Shown here: piece by piece, positions 11,580 through 22,698 of the stretch
Layout of the letters: each line of letters starts with the position of its first letter
Numbering within the stretch: the first letter of the stretch is position 1
Source of the DNA: Podaxis mareebaensis
Taxonomy: Eukaryota; Basidiomycota; Agaricomycetes; Agaricales; Agaricaceae
Assembly (NCBI GenBank): GCA_018524725.1
Contig: JAEUWP010000562.1
Span: forward strand, 558,001-622,000
Direction: 5' to 3'
DNA length: 64,000 nucleotides
Program-made: the position numbers and the translations under genes
The notes under the pieces: model-generated
Told to the model about the DNA's origin: nothing
Seen by the model: the letters and a program-made list of their open reading frames with translations, nothing else
Database searches by the model: none

Positions 11580-12778
11580 ATGTCGACATCCTCCGTGACC
11601 TCTGCTGCCAAACCGGATGTCATTCCACGTCCTTCTGCGAGCCTGGTGGTTGTAAACGATCGAAATGAGATCCTGTTGGTGCACCGGAACCCCAAGGCTC
11701 GTTCGTTCGGTGGCATGACCGTACGTTTGATCTCACATCTAAAGTTAGGGGTCTTGATGGTAGGCTGGATTTCCAGGTCTTCCCAGGCGGAAACTATGAC
11801 GCCAAGCAAGACTCCTCATTAGCTATTACGGCCATCCGTGAGACATTCGAGGAGTCGGGCCTCCTACTTGCATCTACCAACGGTTCTTCCTCTGCAATTT
11901 CGCTAGATGATGCTCGGCTGGACGAAGCACGCCACAGTATCCATCAGCAGAAGCTTCTGTTCCAAGAATTCCTCGATTTGAGTCACCTCAAGGCGGACAC
12001 CGACGCCTTGCTCCCGTTCACTCAATGGATAACTCCTCCTGGACCGCCTCGGTATGTCGTAATCCCCCGGGCTGCCCAACTATCTACTTAATCTGCAATA
12101 ATCTTGCTCAGCCGGTTTCATACGCAGTTCTTCGTTACATTCCTCCCTGCCGCGCCTTCGGCGGGTTTCAGCTCAGGAGCCAAGCAAGAACGCATACCCA
12201 AGCCAGGTCAGCATCCTCTTCCAGTGCATCCCAAAATACTGATGTTCTATTACTATATGTATGTCTAATGCTCCGACCCGATGACGCTCGTATACATAGA
12301 TGGGGGTCAAGAAGTCATTTCAGCGCGCTTCATCCACCCTAGCGAAGCCCTCCGCGAATTCCGGGAGGGAAAAATATCCTTCATGCCGCCCCAATTTTAC
12401 ATCCTTACCACCCTATTTGACATACTCCAGGGATCACGGAACACCGAGAAGCAGCGGGAAAAGATTGAGAGCCTTTCCAGAGGAGCTTTTGGCCGTATGG
12501 TGATGAATCCACGGCCGCGCAAACCTCTCGACGAAGATCTCGCGCAGGGTTATTCGATACTCACGTATGAGGGTGATGAAACTCGGGGAGGCTCCAAAGG
12601 ACGTCTTCACCGCGCCAAACTGCGAGTGGTGGATGGAGTAAGTCTTTAATTACGTTTTACATTGTGATAGATCTCATTAGAGGTATTTTAGGTCATCAAG
12701 GAGATTATCCTGCAGCGTAATTTTGATATCTTTAACGACATCGAATTGCATGTTTTCCAGGAATCCTCTAAGCTCTAG
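11580..12778 (+). CDS. Nudix hydrolase of the NUDT19/peroxisomal type, ends in SKL
   Basis: Predicted pyrophosphohydrolase. The family includes peroxisomal CoA diphosphatases (NUDT19/RP2). After MSTSSVTSAAKPDVIPRPSA comes the Nudix fold: SLVVVNDRNEILLVHRNPKA, FPGGNYDAKQD, and the Nudix box ending AIRETFEESGLLLA. An insertion follows (SISL to PFTQWITPPGPPRR), as is usual in NUDT19. FHTQFFVTFLPAAP, VISARFIHPSEALREFREGK and MPPQFYILTTLFDIL come next. The last exon ends VFQESSKL with TAG at 12776-12778. SKL is the standard type 1 peroxisomal signal. In-frame ATGs upstream (for example near 11467, MRFIRPLLYPSSPP) would add a basic, Ser-rich leader resembling a mitochondrial signal. I chose 11580 because the conserved fold begins just after it. 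Confidence 0.85.
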
Positions 12779-13107
12779 AAACCCTCGGTGTTTGTTAAAT
12801 TTATGCCATATACATTAATGGGTTATAAGAATGTTCGCTGTAGTTATTTTATCATCTTAATGCGATAGAACATTAAAGAGTGATACATATATCGCAGGCG
12901 GCGTATGGCTACATGGGTTGATTGGGTATATGGATACAGTTAGCGAGAGTCAGGGGAGTAGGGGGTTATGTGTGTATCGAGTATGAGCTGTAAGATCGGG
13001 GAAGATGGGAAGGAGAAGGAGAAAGCAAAGGTATAATGGGCGCGAGCTAGGTTACAGCCTCTACGGCTAGCAAACACAAAACGCTGGGAGAGAAATCCGA
13101 AGATCAT
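12779..13107. other. Intergenic between convergent genes, 329 bp
   Basis: Two 3' ends face each other here (Nudix, plus; carboxylesterase, minus). The interval should hold both 3' UTRs. I see no gene. Confidence 0.5.
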
Positions 13108-15029
13108 CTAGGAGCTAGCATAAAACTGGTAATCATAGGAAACATCCTCTCCCCAGAAGCTGGGAATGCAGGCGCCGACGGCAACTTGACCTGTGCCACC
13201 CAACTGGATGGCATTGACATCGGATGTGCCTGAAGCAGACCACGTAGGCAAATTGGGAACGTTAGGGTTACCAGTATCAAGGAATGCCTTGTAGCGAGCC
13301 TGCATCTGGGATATGAGGGCGCTTTGGGCCACAGTGGGGTTTGAAACGGTGCCAAACTGGAGGAATTGAGGAAGTCTTCAGATACAGTTTCTTAATCGCT
13401 AGGCAGAAAGGTACTTACTACAATTTCGATGTCATCCTGGTGACAAACAACGCCGGGTTGAGTGCAGAACGAAGCGGCCTCGTTGCCGGGGTAAGTAGCG
13501 CCTACAACATACTCGCCGACATAGGCTGTACCACCATGAGCAGCCCAATTACGAGCGAAGGTCCAGCTTGAGCATTTCCATAAGTAATCGGTGCCAATGG
13601 CTTGGAGCTGGACCCGTGCGTCAGAGGCGGGGGGATAGAAGCCAGATGACAGAATTGTGTTGGTACGATCTGCCCCAAAGGTGGCTTCGCAGTTGTCTGT
13701 TAGGTTGCTTTGTGTGAGGGGCGGGTTATTCATGTAGATAGCGAAGCCAGCCTCTTGAGCCACAGTGGTAACCAGAACCGGTTTCGAAACCGAAGGGAAG
13801 CGGGTGGTTGAGTCGAGGGACGTGGTGATGAAAGAGCCATCAAGGACGGGGCGCATCGGTTCGGACTGGCCTGCGACCGGAATCGTTTGATATGCCGTTC
13901 CGAACAACGACATCTCACTATTGAGAATCGTCGTAAGCGAAAGAGAGTTATGGCAAGTTGTGTCAGTGGCACCGCAACCAATGAATCCATTGAACATAGC
14001 CTGCAAGGACTGCTGCACCGAAGTGCTCAAGAAACCAAAATTCTGGAAAAGGTTTAGTGCACCGTGACATGGAAACGAGAATAGCTGGACCAACCATGGG
14101 ATCCGACTGGATAATGCCGTAGCGAAATAGTGAGGAAGCCGAAGGTGCGGCCAGAAGTGACCTGACAAGGTGGGCACCTGAACTCTGCCCGGCGATGGTG
14201 ATCTTGTTCGGATTGCCTCCGAAAGCAGGGACGACCTGTTTCAAAAATTGCAAAGCGTTGACAAGGTCCTTGACTGCTAAGTTGGTAGTGCCATCAGGTG
14301 CCATGAAACCGAGCTAGGCCAATCAATCAGAAAAGATAGGGCAAGGAATAAGCTGGAGATACTCACAGCCCCAAGACGATATTGGACTACAGCGACGATG
14401 GAATCTGTTGCGATAGCAAGCTTTGAGCCATCCAGTCCAGCAGCACTGGCTGAACCCAGAATGAAAGAGCCACCATGGATCCTGTGGTTTCGATTAGACG
14501 GAAGAGACACCGGTACCAAATCTACTCACCACATGAAAGTTGGTGCAGAACTCCGGCTTGAAAGGGAAGGCGGTACGTAGAGAACCATTGAAAGACAATC
14601 CTCAGTATATGCTGATGGATCAGTAAATGGCTGAGGGCACGCCAAAGGCGTGGCCGTCACATTGGAGGATCCGGTCCTGTTTGTAGGAAATATCAGTAAA
14701 AATCAATTCGTCTAGATAGTTTTAGATCCATACGGGAGATTCCAGGACGAGACTACAGTGGAGGGTTTCCAGCGTTCAGAATTGGCGTATTTGACTGTGA
14801 ACCGATAAGTACCACTGGGGTCCTGTGTGCCCCGGGCAACACCAAGAATAGTCTGGCGACTGAGGTCATCTTGCCCATCACGAGGACAGAGGTATCTTTC
14901 AATGATCGGTAATTGGCAAAGGATCTTCTCCGGGTCTATGTGGGGGATGCGCAAGGACTGCGCCATTGGGGCGGCAAGACTGGAGACAGCCAAGAGGAGA
15001 AAAGAGGCAATGAAGGTAAAAGCAACCAT
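13108..15029 (-). CDS. Secreted type-B carboxylesterase/lipase
   Basis: A serine esterase of the alpha/beta-hydrolase (carboxylesterase/cholinesterase) family, probably extracellular. The start at 15029 gives MVAFTFIASFLLLAVSSLAA, a signal peptide. An in-frame ATG five codons upstream (MHCSI) is possible but less typical. The oxyanion-hole segment reads HGGSFILGSASAAGLDGSK. The nucleophile elbow is ITIAGQSSGAHLV (GxSxG). The substrate wall includes VLDGSFITTSLDSTTRFPSV and KPVLVTTVAQEAGF. The catalytic histidine is probably the one in VCHQDDIEIVFG. The protein ends GEDVSYDYQFYASS. Exons are separated by about six small introns, and exon joins around 14050-14100 and 14550-14720 are approximate. 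The true substrate cannot be read from sequence. Confidence 0.88.
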
Positions 15030-16646
15030 GATTGAACAGTGCACGGTGAGCGAATGGGTGCGAAAACCTCTGCACCAGAAAAAGATTGACTGGTGGTGAG
15101 GGGAAGGAGGGGGTGGTTACTGGGTTATATACAATGATCTGCTGGTGCGTCAAATGCAAGTAAGCTGGGTACAGCCAGGCACCCAGGGAAAGAAAACAGA
15201 AGAAGGCGGTAATTCGAGAACAGGCATGAGGTGCGCATCAGATATTTCGACAAACAAGGGACAATGAATACCCAGACAAGGCGCACAAGAACGGTCCGCT
15301 TAACACACGCGTGGCTTTTAGGCGGTTGTGGGTTAATGTCATTGTTCCTGATTTGGACATGTTTTCTCCTTTTTCCGGCTATTGCCAATCCGTCCCTGTG
15401 CGCTTGTTCCTTCTTCAATCCCCCCGCTTGCCCACGATCATTCAGAGCCCATACGCATACGACGGCGTCATATGGGTGTTATTGAGCTGCCTCTATGCCA
15501 AGTTCCTGCTCGCTACCATGTCGTTGATGCTTACCATAACAGATTCTGGCCCCGATTGATGCCAGAACTTGGGGTTCAGCCCTCAGCTATCGTACATAGA
15601 TAATTCTTGTTCATGTTTCTCATCTCGGGCAATTGTCACGGTCTCGCGGTGTTGTTAAGTCTGCTCCAGCCTGAAGCTGTGCCTAACACAAGCCACGATG
15701 GCGGCCCTACTAATTGGTTGTTCCCCCTCTGTGAGAGAGAGTTATTCTTGATCCCCCGGCGCAGGGTCAATCCCTGAGCAGCAGTTCAAGGAACACAATC
15801 TCGCGAAGATGTTCCCACTCGATCTTCATGCCGCAAACTTACAGGCACAACTATTGATCACGGTATAACACTGCCGTGGGTAAGGACGAGGATTGAGGGT
15901 ATCGTCTCCTTATTTCGCACGGAAAGCCTCTGGGCCTGTTGATGCCACATTCTGAGGATCGCTTCTCATGCACGTTTCCTTCATCCCGTCAAGAAATCAT
16001 TCATATAAGACTACTAATATGGGCGGCGGGTGTGCTGCATGCAAAGGCAGTTAGCGACCTGACCTTCTAGTAAATATCACCGCTACACTTGGAAGTTATT
16101 AGGCGGTCCTTTGCACTTCTCACGGCCCGGATTATCATCGTCAGAATGTATTTAAGCGTTGCCTTGCACTCGTCCGCCTGTGCCCTCCCTATGGGGGAAT
16201 TGTGTTGGTTCATAAGCCTTGCATTTCCGTGTCTCTTCCGCATGTATCCATAATGGGTTACTGGGGCCCGTTCTGTGGAAAACGCATGTCAGCCTGTGCG
16301 CTCTTGTTGCAAATGAGGACGGCCTGCCCGATACATCACAACTTTCTCCAGGTTAGGTCCGCAGGATCACAGGCTGTCAGGGAATCCGAGATAGCAGGAA
16401 AGAGGTTTTTGCCATGCTATGGCCTGCCTCATACTTCTGAGGGCCATATCCACTATATTGTCTTTGCTTTGAATCTATTCAAGCCTCAAAGCTTGTTGAA
16501 TTTGTTTTTGGTCGAGACACTATTCACAAAGAACCTTACGTCAGTGACGTCTGCCGCGCACATGATCACGCGTCCCATAAGGGCCTTGAACGCGTTTCCA
16601 CGTCCGAGCTCTACACTCGCAGTTATATTTCCAAGGTCTGCGCGCA
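15030..16646. other. Long intergenic region, 1.6 kb
   Basis: This is a divergent upstream region for the carboxylesterase (minus) and the CWF19L1-type gene (plus). The ORFs inside (for example around 15231-15559 and 16202-16657) read as cysteine- and proline-rich random peptides without motifs. I see no gene, repeat or RNA. Confidence 0.5.
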
Positions 16647-19352
16647 ATGAATTCTGACTCAGTGAAAATGTGAGATTGCTTGCTCGCTGTATAACAACTC
16701 ATTAAGACATCATGCACCAGACTTACTGTCGGATCTGCAGTTGGTTCCATACGTGACCTTTTCTCCAAAATCAAGGCCATTGATGCGAAACACGGCAAAT
16801 TTGACCTTGTGCTATGCACTGGCGATTTCTTTGCTCCCCCCGGCGACGAATCAACAGAGACCAATAATGAAGAAGACGAAGTTTCTCTGCTACTCGACGG
16901 GAGATTAGAAGGTGCGATACTCAGTTTTCTATCCCGATGACTAACGTCTCACTGCGCAAGCGGGTGAATTTAGTGGCCGTGGAATGTTATATTATGCAAG
17001 GCAGGTATCCACTGCCTCAGAAAGTCATTCAGAAATTTGCCAAGACCGGGGGCGAGCTATGCAAGAATGTTTTCCTAATGGGTAAGCCGCAACTCACGGT
17101 AGAAGCATTTTGCTCACTACTGGTTGCTCGCAGGTAAATCTGGAATAATAACGACAGCACATGGGCTTCGGATTGCATGCCTAGGTGGAATATATGATAC
17201 AGATATTTACAGCAATGCGGAAGCAGCTCCTGTTCGTCCATCTTTCGATATTTCATCGTTCACTTTTGATAACTTGCATAGGGTTTTGTCTCCCCTTATT
17301 TCTCGATTCACACCAAGGAGCGTTTACTCGCGAACACGCTTTCCACCTCTTCCACCAGTAAAAATTACCAATCCCTCGCTGCTATCCAATCAACATCGGC
17401 TTCCTCGCAGGCGGTTGATATCCTCTTGAGCAACGTATGGCCCTCCATTATCCCCAATTTTTCCACCTGCCCAGTGCCTCAGAAAGATTTCCAACCGATT
17501 CTCGCGCCCCCACTTGATGATGTTGTACGTCGCACACAGCCGCGGTATCATTTCGCCATGGGAGCAGGTGCTCCGCCCGCTTTCTGGGAACGCGAGCCTT
17601 TCGTTTGGGAGGGTGATGAAAACCGCGTAACGCGGTTTGTGACTCTAGGGGCCTTTGGTGGTGAAGCACCATCAATGGGCAAAAAACAGAGAGTGCGTCT
17701 AGGAGACATCTTGATGCGAACATAGGGAATTATTGATGTGGTTGCTCCAGTGGTTCTATGCTTTCAACATTTCCGCGAAACCAACAAGTTCTTCACCCCC
17801 AAATGCGACTGTAAACCCTTTCTCAGAGCCTACAACCCGAGGATCCAAGCGGTCGTTCGAAGTTTCCGAAAGCAACAACTTCATCTTTGGAAACGTCCGT
17901 CAACCTACGAAACGGAATCGAATTGGTAGGATTCACTCTTGGATCTTGATTTCAAGTCATTCAATTCAGTAGCTCAAGGTGAACCCGGCAAACCACCCCC
18001 TGGTTACAAGTGTCGCCGCTGCGAGTCAACAGAGGTGGATAGACTTGGCCGCCTTGCGTGCAATTGACTCATTCGGATCATAGCATTTTATTAACGACTG
18101 TCCCGAGCGCACAAAACCTTCTGAGGGTTATATTTGTAAGCTTTGCAACGAAGTATGACGTTTCCCTTTTGCGCGACTTATCTGACCAAACTCATCCCCG
18201 ATGTAGCCTGGTCATTTTGTCCGTGACTGTCCCACAAGAGACGCTGTCGGGGATACTGGTGGCAGGAAACCGAAACCTGGCTACGTATGCCGCGCATGTG
18301 GCAGTGAAGAACACTACCTCGAGGACTGTTTGGTCATCCGACAATCTCAAGGTGGAGAAAGACGATCTGGCCGTCGAGGACCACCGAAAGAAATCGCTCG
18401 TGAGTATCTCATCTTGACTAATGAAAGATATTGGTTTTGATTCCATCTCATTGATGTCTAGCCGATGAATGCTGGTTTTGTTTATCAAATCCTAACCTCG
18501 CGTGAGTATCAACCCCGCTCGAAACGTATCTCTGCGCATCGCAGGTAGGATTCCTTGCAATGGAGATGCTGAAGTGAATCCTAGGAAGCATCTCATTGTT
18601 TCGATTGGAACCGAGGTCTATATAACTCTGCCGAAAGGCCAAATCATTCCTACTCAATCAGCGGCAGATCACGTTGATGTCCCCGGCGGTGGCCATGTTT
18701 TGATCGTTCCCATTACGCACTACCCGACGTACACGACTATACCTCCAGACTTAGCCCCTCCAATAGTGGAAGAGACAGAAAAGTGAGTCGATGGCATCTT
18801 CTATTGTTATGTGACTCATCGGACATGCCGCTCTTGCAGGTACAAGTCAGCTCTACGAGCATTTTTCGCTAAACATGGACGCAGTGCAGTGATGTTTGAG
18901 GTCGGACGGCTGAGTGCAAAAGGCGGGCATGCCCATGTTCAGGCTGTACCAATACCCCGAAAGCTAGAGGGCCAAGCGGAGAGCGCGTTTATCCGGGAGG
19001 GTCGAGCCGTGGGGATAGATTTTGAGGAGGATGCCGACGAGGCGATGAAATTCTGCGCTGGGGGCAGAGGTAGCTATTTTAAGGTCGAGTTGCCTGACGG
19101 AAGGAAGTTGGTTCACCTCATGAGGGAACATGCTCCTTTTAATTTACAGTTTGGGCGGTGAGTATTATTTTTTTCGCGTTTACGAGGTTTCAAGGTTGGC
19201 TGATGTCATCTTGTTCTAGACAGGTGCTTGTTTCATTGTTGGATGTTCCAGATCGAATGGACTGGAAAGCTTGTATGTTGCCTGAAGAAGAGGATCGTGC
19301 GGACGCGCAGGCATTCAAAACCGCTTTCGCTCCCTTTGATCCAAGCCTGTGA
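16647..19352 (+). CDS. CWF19L1: CWF19-like protein 1 (Drn1/CwfJ family) with three CCHC zinc knuckles
   Basis: A factor linked to the intron-lariat spliceosome and the debranching enzyme. The start at 16647 uses a short first exon (MNSDSVKI) spliced to LTVGSAVGSIRDLFSKIKAI. The N-terminal metallophosphoesterase-like domain continues KHGKFDLVLCTGDFFAPPGD, YIMQGRYPLP and GLRIACLGGIYD. It is followed by FAMGAGAPPAFWEREPF. Three consecutive CX2CX4HX4C knuckles follow (CRRCESTEHFINDC, CKLCNEPGHFVRDC, CRACGSEEHYLEDC), each split or bordered by small introns. The CwfJ C-terminal domains come last: ECWFCLSNPNLARHLIVSIG, VPGGGHVLIVPITHYPT, KGGHAHVQAVPIPRKL and GSYFKVELPDGRKLVH. It ends QAFKTAFAPFDPSL. 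The knuckles suggest direct RNA contact. The family call is secure, the exact exon borders are not. Confidence 0.92.
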
Positions 19353-19487
19353 TCCGTGCTTTCATTCACGTGTCATATGTCCTCTGAACACTTTGTTGTG
19401 CGTTTATAGTTATAAATTAGGCCGACATTTCGAACATCCTTTACCCTTGAGAAAAACTCTGGCCAGGGAACCGAGTATAAGACGGCC

Positions 19488-21981
19488 TCAGACGTGAGCG
19501 GGCTCAATGTTCTCGTCGATGCTTGTCTTGTAGCTGTGTCCGAAGGCTTGCATACCGCTCTTCCTAGCTTTCTTCAGGACGTTCGCAATAGCATCAATAC
19601 CTGTGGAAATAGCAGGATGTGTTAGGCATATCTAACAAGGCAATCGCTTTGCGATTTACCTCTATCCAAAACATCGAGAGAAGGGCCAAAGGAGAGGCGA
19701 ACAAAGTGATGGCAAGGAGAGTTGAACAGGTTCCTGCGGTGAGATGGGTTGATGTCGAAGAAGATGCCGGGGATCACAATCGTCTTCTCCTTAAGCAGTT
19801 CCTCGAAAAACGTCTGCAACAATTGTTAGAACAAAGACCGCTGGCCCAAGAGATGAATGGCGACATACGAGCCCATTGTTAAGGGGTGGCGGGAGCCTCT
19901 CTAGGTTGAGCCAGATATAGAAAGTGCTCGTTGGGGGGATTTCGACGTCGAGGTGAAGCTCGTGCAAACGAGAAAGAACATGGTCGCGCTTCTTCTTGAA
20001 GTGCTTTTGAAGGGCGATTTTTTCCATAGCAACGTGAGTCGGATCGAGCAAAGGAACGGCCGCTAATTGCATTCTGTAGATGACCCGTTAGAAGCTTGCG
20101 GACGAGATTCTAAGACGTTAATGTACGGGTGATTGGCGCCTCCGTCAAGGAATGAACCGGACTGAGAGAGAGCTGTGATCAAATTCTTAGGTCCAACGAC
20201 CCAGCAAATCCGCCAGCCTGGCAGCCTCCAGTTCTGTGGTATTTTAACGACAGTGTAATCGTCGAAAAGGACGAGAGCATACCTTCGTAAGCCCATCGAT
20301 AATGATGACGGAGTCCTGCGCGGAAGTGAGAATCTGGGAGATAGAGAGTGTGATCTTCTTACCTTGTCGACATTGTCAATGTACTTAGCTGCCGAAATGG
20401 ACTTCCCATAGTCTTCGGTACGATCAGGGTAGATATACCAAGAATAGAACTTATAACGGTCAGTGACCAGATACCCAGGTGTTCAATAAACCCCACCTCG
20501 TCGAGAATGATGGTAGTTCCCTCCCTCCCCAGAGAAACTAGTTCCTTTAAGTCGTGTCCTCTACTATGGTCTCAGTCCGGGTGCCTGACTAAGGTACTAG
20601 AATGGGGCTTGCCTAATGACCTATTTTGAGATGTTAGCCAGAGTTGGACCGTTGGCTGACAAACGTACCTGGCCGGTAGGGTTACGTGGGTTTGAAGCAA
20701 GTATAACCTGCAGACCCTGGGTCTTGATATCTCGCTATAAGGAATGATTGAAAGTCAGATAAATTGCGATAAATAGAGTGTATGTGCAGCCTTGTTTTCA
20801 GCGAGATTATGGATGTGGAGCAATTCAGTTTCAATTCAGTTCTCACTGAAAACTCACTGAAAACGAGTCGCACATACACCTTAATGATAAAGAACTGGTT
20901 ACTTTGGTCTGTTCGATATCCAAACGATATTTGTTCTGGCGAAGGTTTACACGTCAGGGTGGAGTAAAAAGATCGCCAATAACCATACCTTTGGGTCGAG
21001 ACTACGGTGACGATAACTTTCCAGCCACTTCACAAATGATTAAGTAACACTCACGCTGTTGGAACTGGCACGAGGCGACGGAAGGCGCTAAGGACTTGGT
21101 CATAAGCGGTATAATCCGGTATTTGATAGCTCTAAATCTGGATGAGAAAAGTTTGCATGCATGCTTCAAAGACCTTACCGTATAAACGTCGCCGATGACC
21201 GCAGCAACTCTGGAGAGGCCGGAACGACCTCCGGGAACAATACAGACGTTCTCGTACGTATATTGACTCTCCTTCCCCTGACGGTATGTGTGGTTATAAA
21301 GGTTTGCAACGGCTTCGCGAAGAGCTAAGGAATGCCACGTTGAGCCAAGAAGCATGACAAGACGAAAGGAGAACCGTAAGTACCCTTTACGCCCGTGGTC
21401 GGAGCATATTCCAGAGAATCCAAAGGCATTCGTATAGTGTTGGGACGTTCCGGAGCGCCAGGAATAGGCCCGACTTCAGGTGCGCCTTGGCCAAGATTTG
21501 ACCATTCATGGGAGCTGGAATAACTGAAGCCGTTGGCCATTGCCCGATCTGAGCAATAAATGACACCGGTGCTTCCAGGGTGTTCTATTCCTGGTACAGT
21601 TTCTTCCTCCTAAACATCGGTCAGTGATTAGCATGTATCAGTGAATTGCGAAGACTAACAGGATCAACTAGCTGAGGTAAACCTTTGGGCTGGTGACCAC
21701 GGGCTTGGCGGAAAATCTGGGCCGCGATGTGAGGGTGGTATCACGAGCGCCGAGCTTAATGAACGCACCTGATGAGCTTCGGATTCCTTTTCGTGCTTAT
21801 GGTGCCTCATAACATCGCGAACCTGATCCACAAGGTTAGAGAAGGACGAGACGCGGGGAAGATGGAAGTGCATGCGGAGGAAACTCACAATATCTGCGAA
21901 CTTCTGAGAAGGAGTACTTATACCGGAGCCTGGCTGGGGTGTCCTCAGACGAGGCGTGTCCGAGCCAACTTCAATCGACAT
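19488..21981 (-). CDS. PLP-dependent class I/II aminotransferase
   Basis: A fold-type I aminotransferase, probably cytosolic. The substrate is not readable from sequence. The start at 21981 gives MSIEVGSDTPRLRTPQPGSG. Then VRDVMRHHKHEKESEAHQIF, a glycine-rich stretch SNLGQGAPEVGPIPGAP, YAPTTGVKELREAVANLYN, VCIVPGGRSGLSRVAAVIGD, VILASNPRNPTGQ, the aspartate segment TIILDEFYSWYIYP, and the PLP lysine in IIDGLTKNWRLPGWRICWVV. The C-terminal domain carries RLSFGPSLDVLDRGI, where the arginine would bind the substrate carboxylate. It ends DENIEPAHV. The gene has many introns. The one at 20735-20902 is 168 nt because it contains a 106-bp MITE (see 20776-20881). Without the element and its duplicated TA it would be 60 nt, the local norm. 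The gene is otherwise intact. Confidence 0.88.
20776..20881. mobile_element. MITE copy 1, inside an aminotransferase intron
   Basis: This 106-bp element begins GAGTGTATGTGCAGCC and ends in GCACATACACCT. The ends are imperfect inverted repeats, since both read GTGTATGTGC inward and then share TTTTCAG. It is flanked by TA on both sides (20774-20775 and 20882-20883), as for Tc1/mariner-type insertions. It has no coding capacity. By eye it is identical to copy 2 at 24677-24782, which suggests recent movement. Confidence 0.85.
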
Positions 21982-22698
21982 GGCGCTAGGGGCTTAGGGT
22001 TGAAAAAGGTGAGGAAACCTGGCAGTGTTAGAGCACAGGATGGCAGGAATGGGCGTGTTCCTGAAGCCTACGGCCTATAGGTCGCAGGCAACAAATAGCT
22101 CGTCTATCAATATATCTCCAATGTGGTCGTTAAAAATAGATTTGGGCTGCATGTGTGTCCTAACATATTTGTGACCAATCCTCCTTCTTCGGCGCGGCTT
22201 CCTGTACCGGGTCCATGCATCAGAAAACGCGGTTTTCGCTGCCGTGGACTGATGGTAGCAATCAGAAGGGTAAAACGGCACGGATGAAGAAGGACCATGA
22301 GTAGATGTTAACAATGGTGAAATTGAAAATTTGAAGGTCGCACGTCATAAACAGATTGAAGTTGGGGTTTGTTGATACGGGGGTCATGCGTGTCTACGTG
22401 TGCGATTGGTCTAATGATGCTTCACCGAAGTTGAGGCTATCAGGTTCTATTGACCTCTTATCATACTTTTCACCAAAGTACTCTAGGCGTCCATGCCATT
22501 GGCAATGTTCTTTAGGGTCTCCATACGGAAGGAGGATCGCACTAGCCAAACATAGGAGCTAGATAACGCCGGGCTTCCAGCAACTCGGATCTTGTAACCT
22601 CTCACAGCTTCGCCTTTTAAACCCCCCGAGTTTCACTGAGCATTGTGTCCTACTCCCCCTCCCCCTCCAAGTTCTTCATAACTTGACTTTCACTGAAC
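21982..22698. other. Divergent intergenic region, 717 bp
   Basis: This is the shared upstream region of the aminotransferase (minus) and arginase (plus). A pyrimidine-rich tract (CCCCCTCCCCCTCC) lies about 40 bp upstream of the arginase start, a common fungal promoter feature. No gene is visible. Confidence 0.5.

Noticed and set aside
20782..20967. Short plus-strand frame running through MITE copy 1, with a similar one in copy 3
   Set aside because: It only reflects the shared repeat sequence (FSEIM, FSFNSVLTENSLKT) and is too short to encode a transposase.
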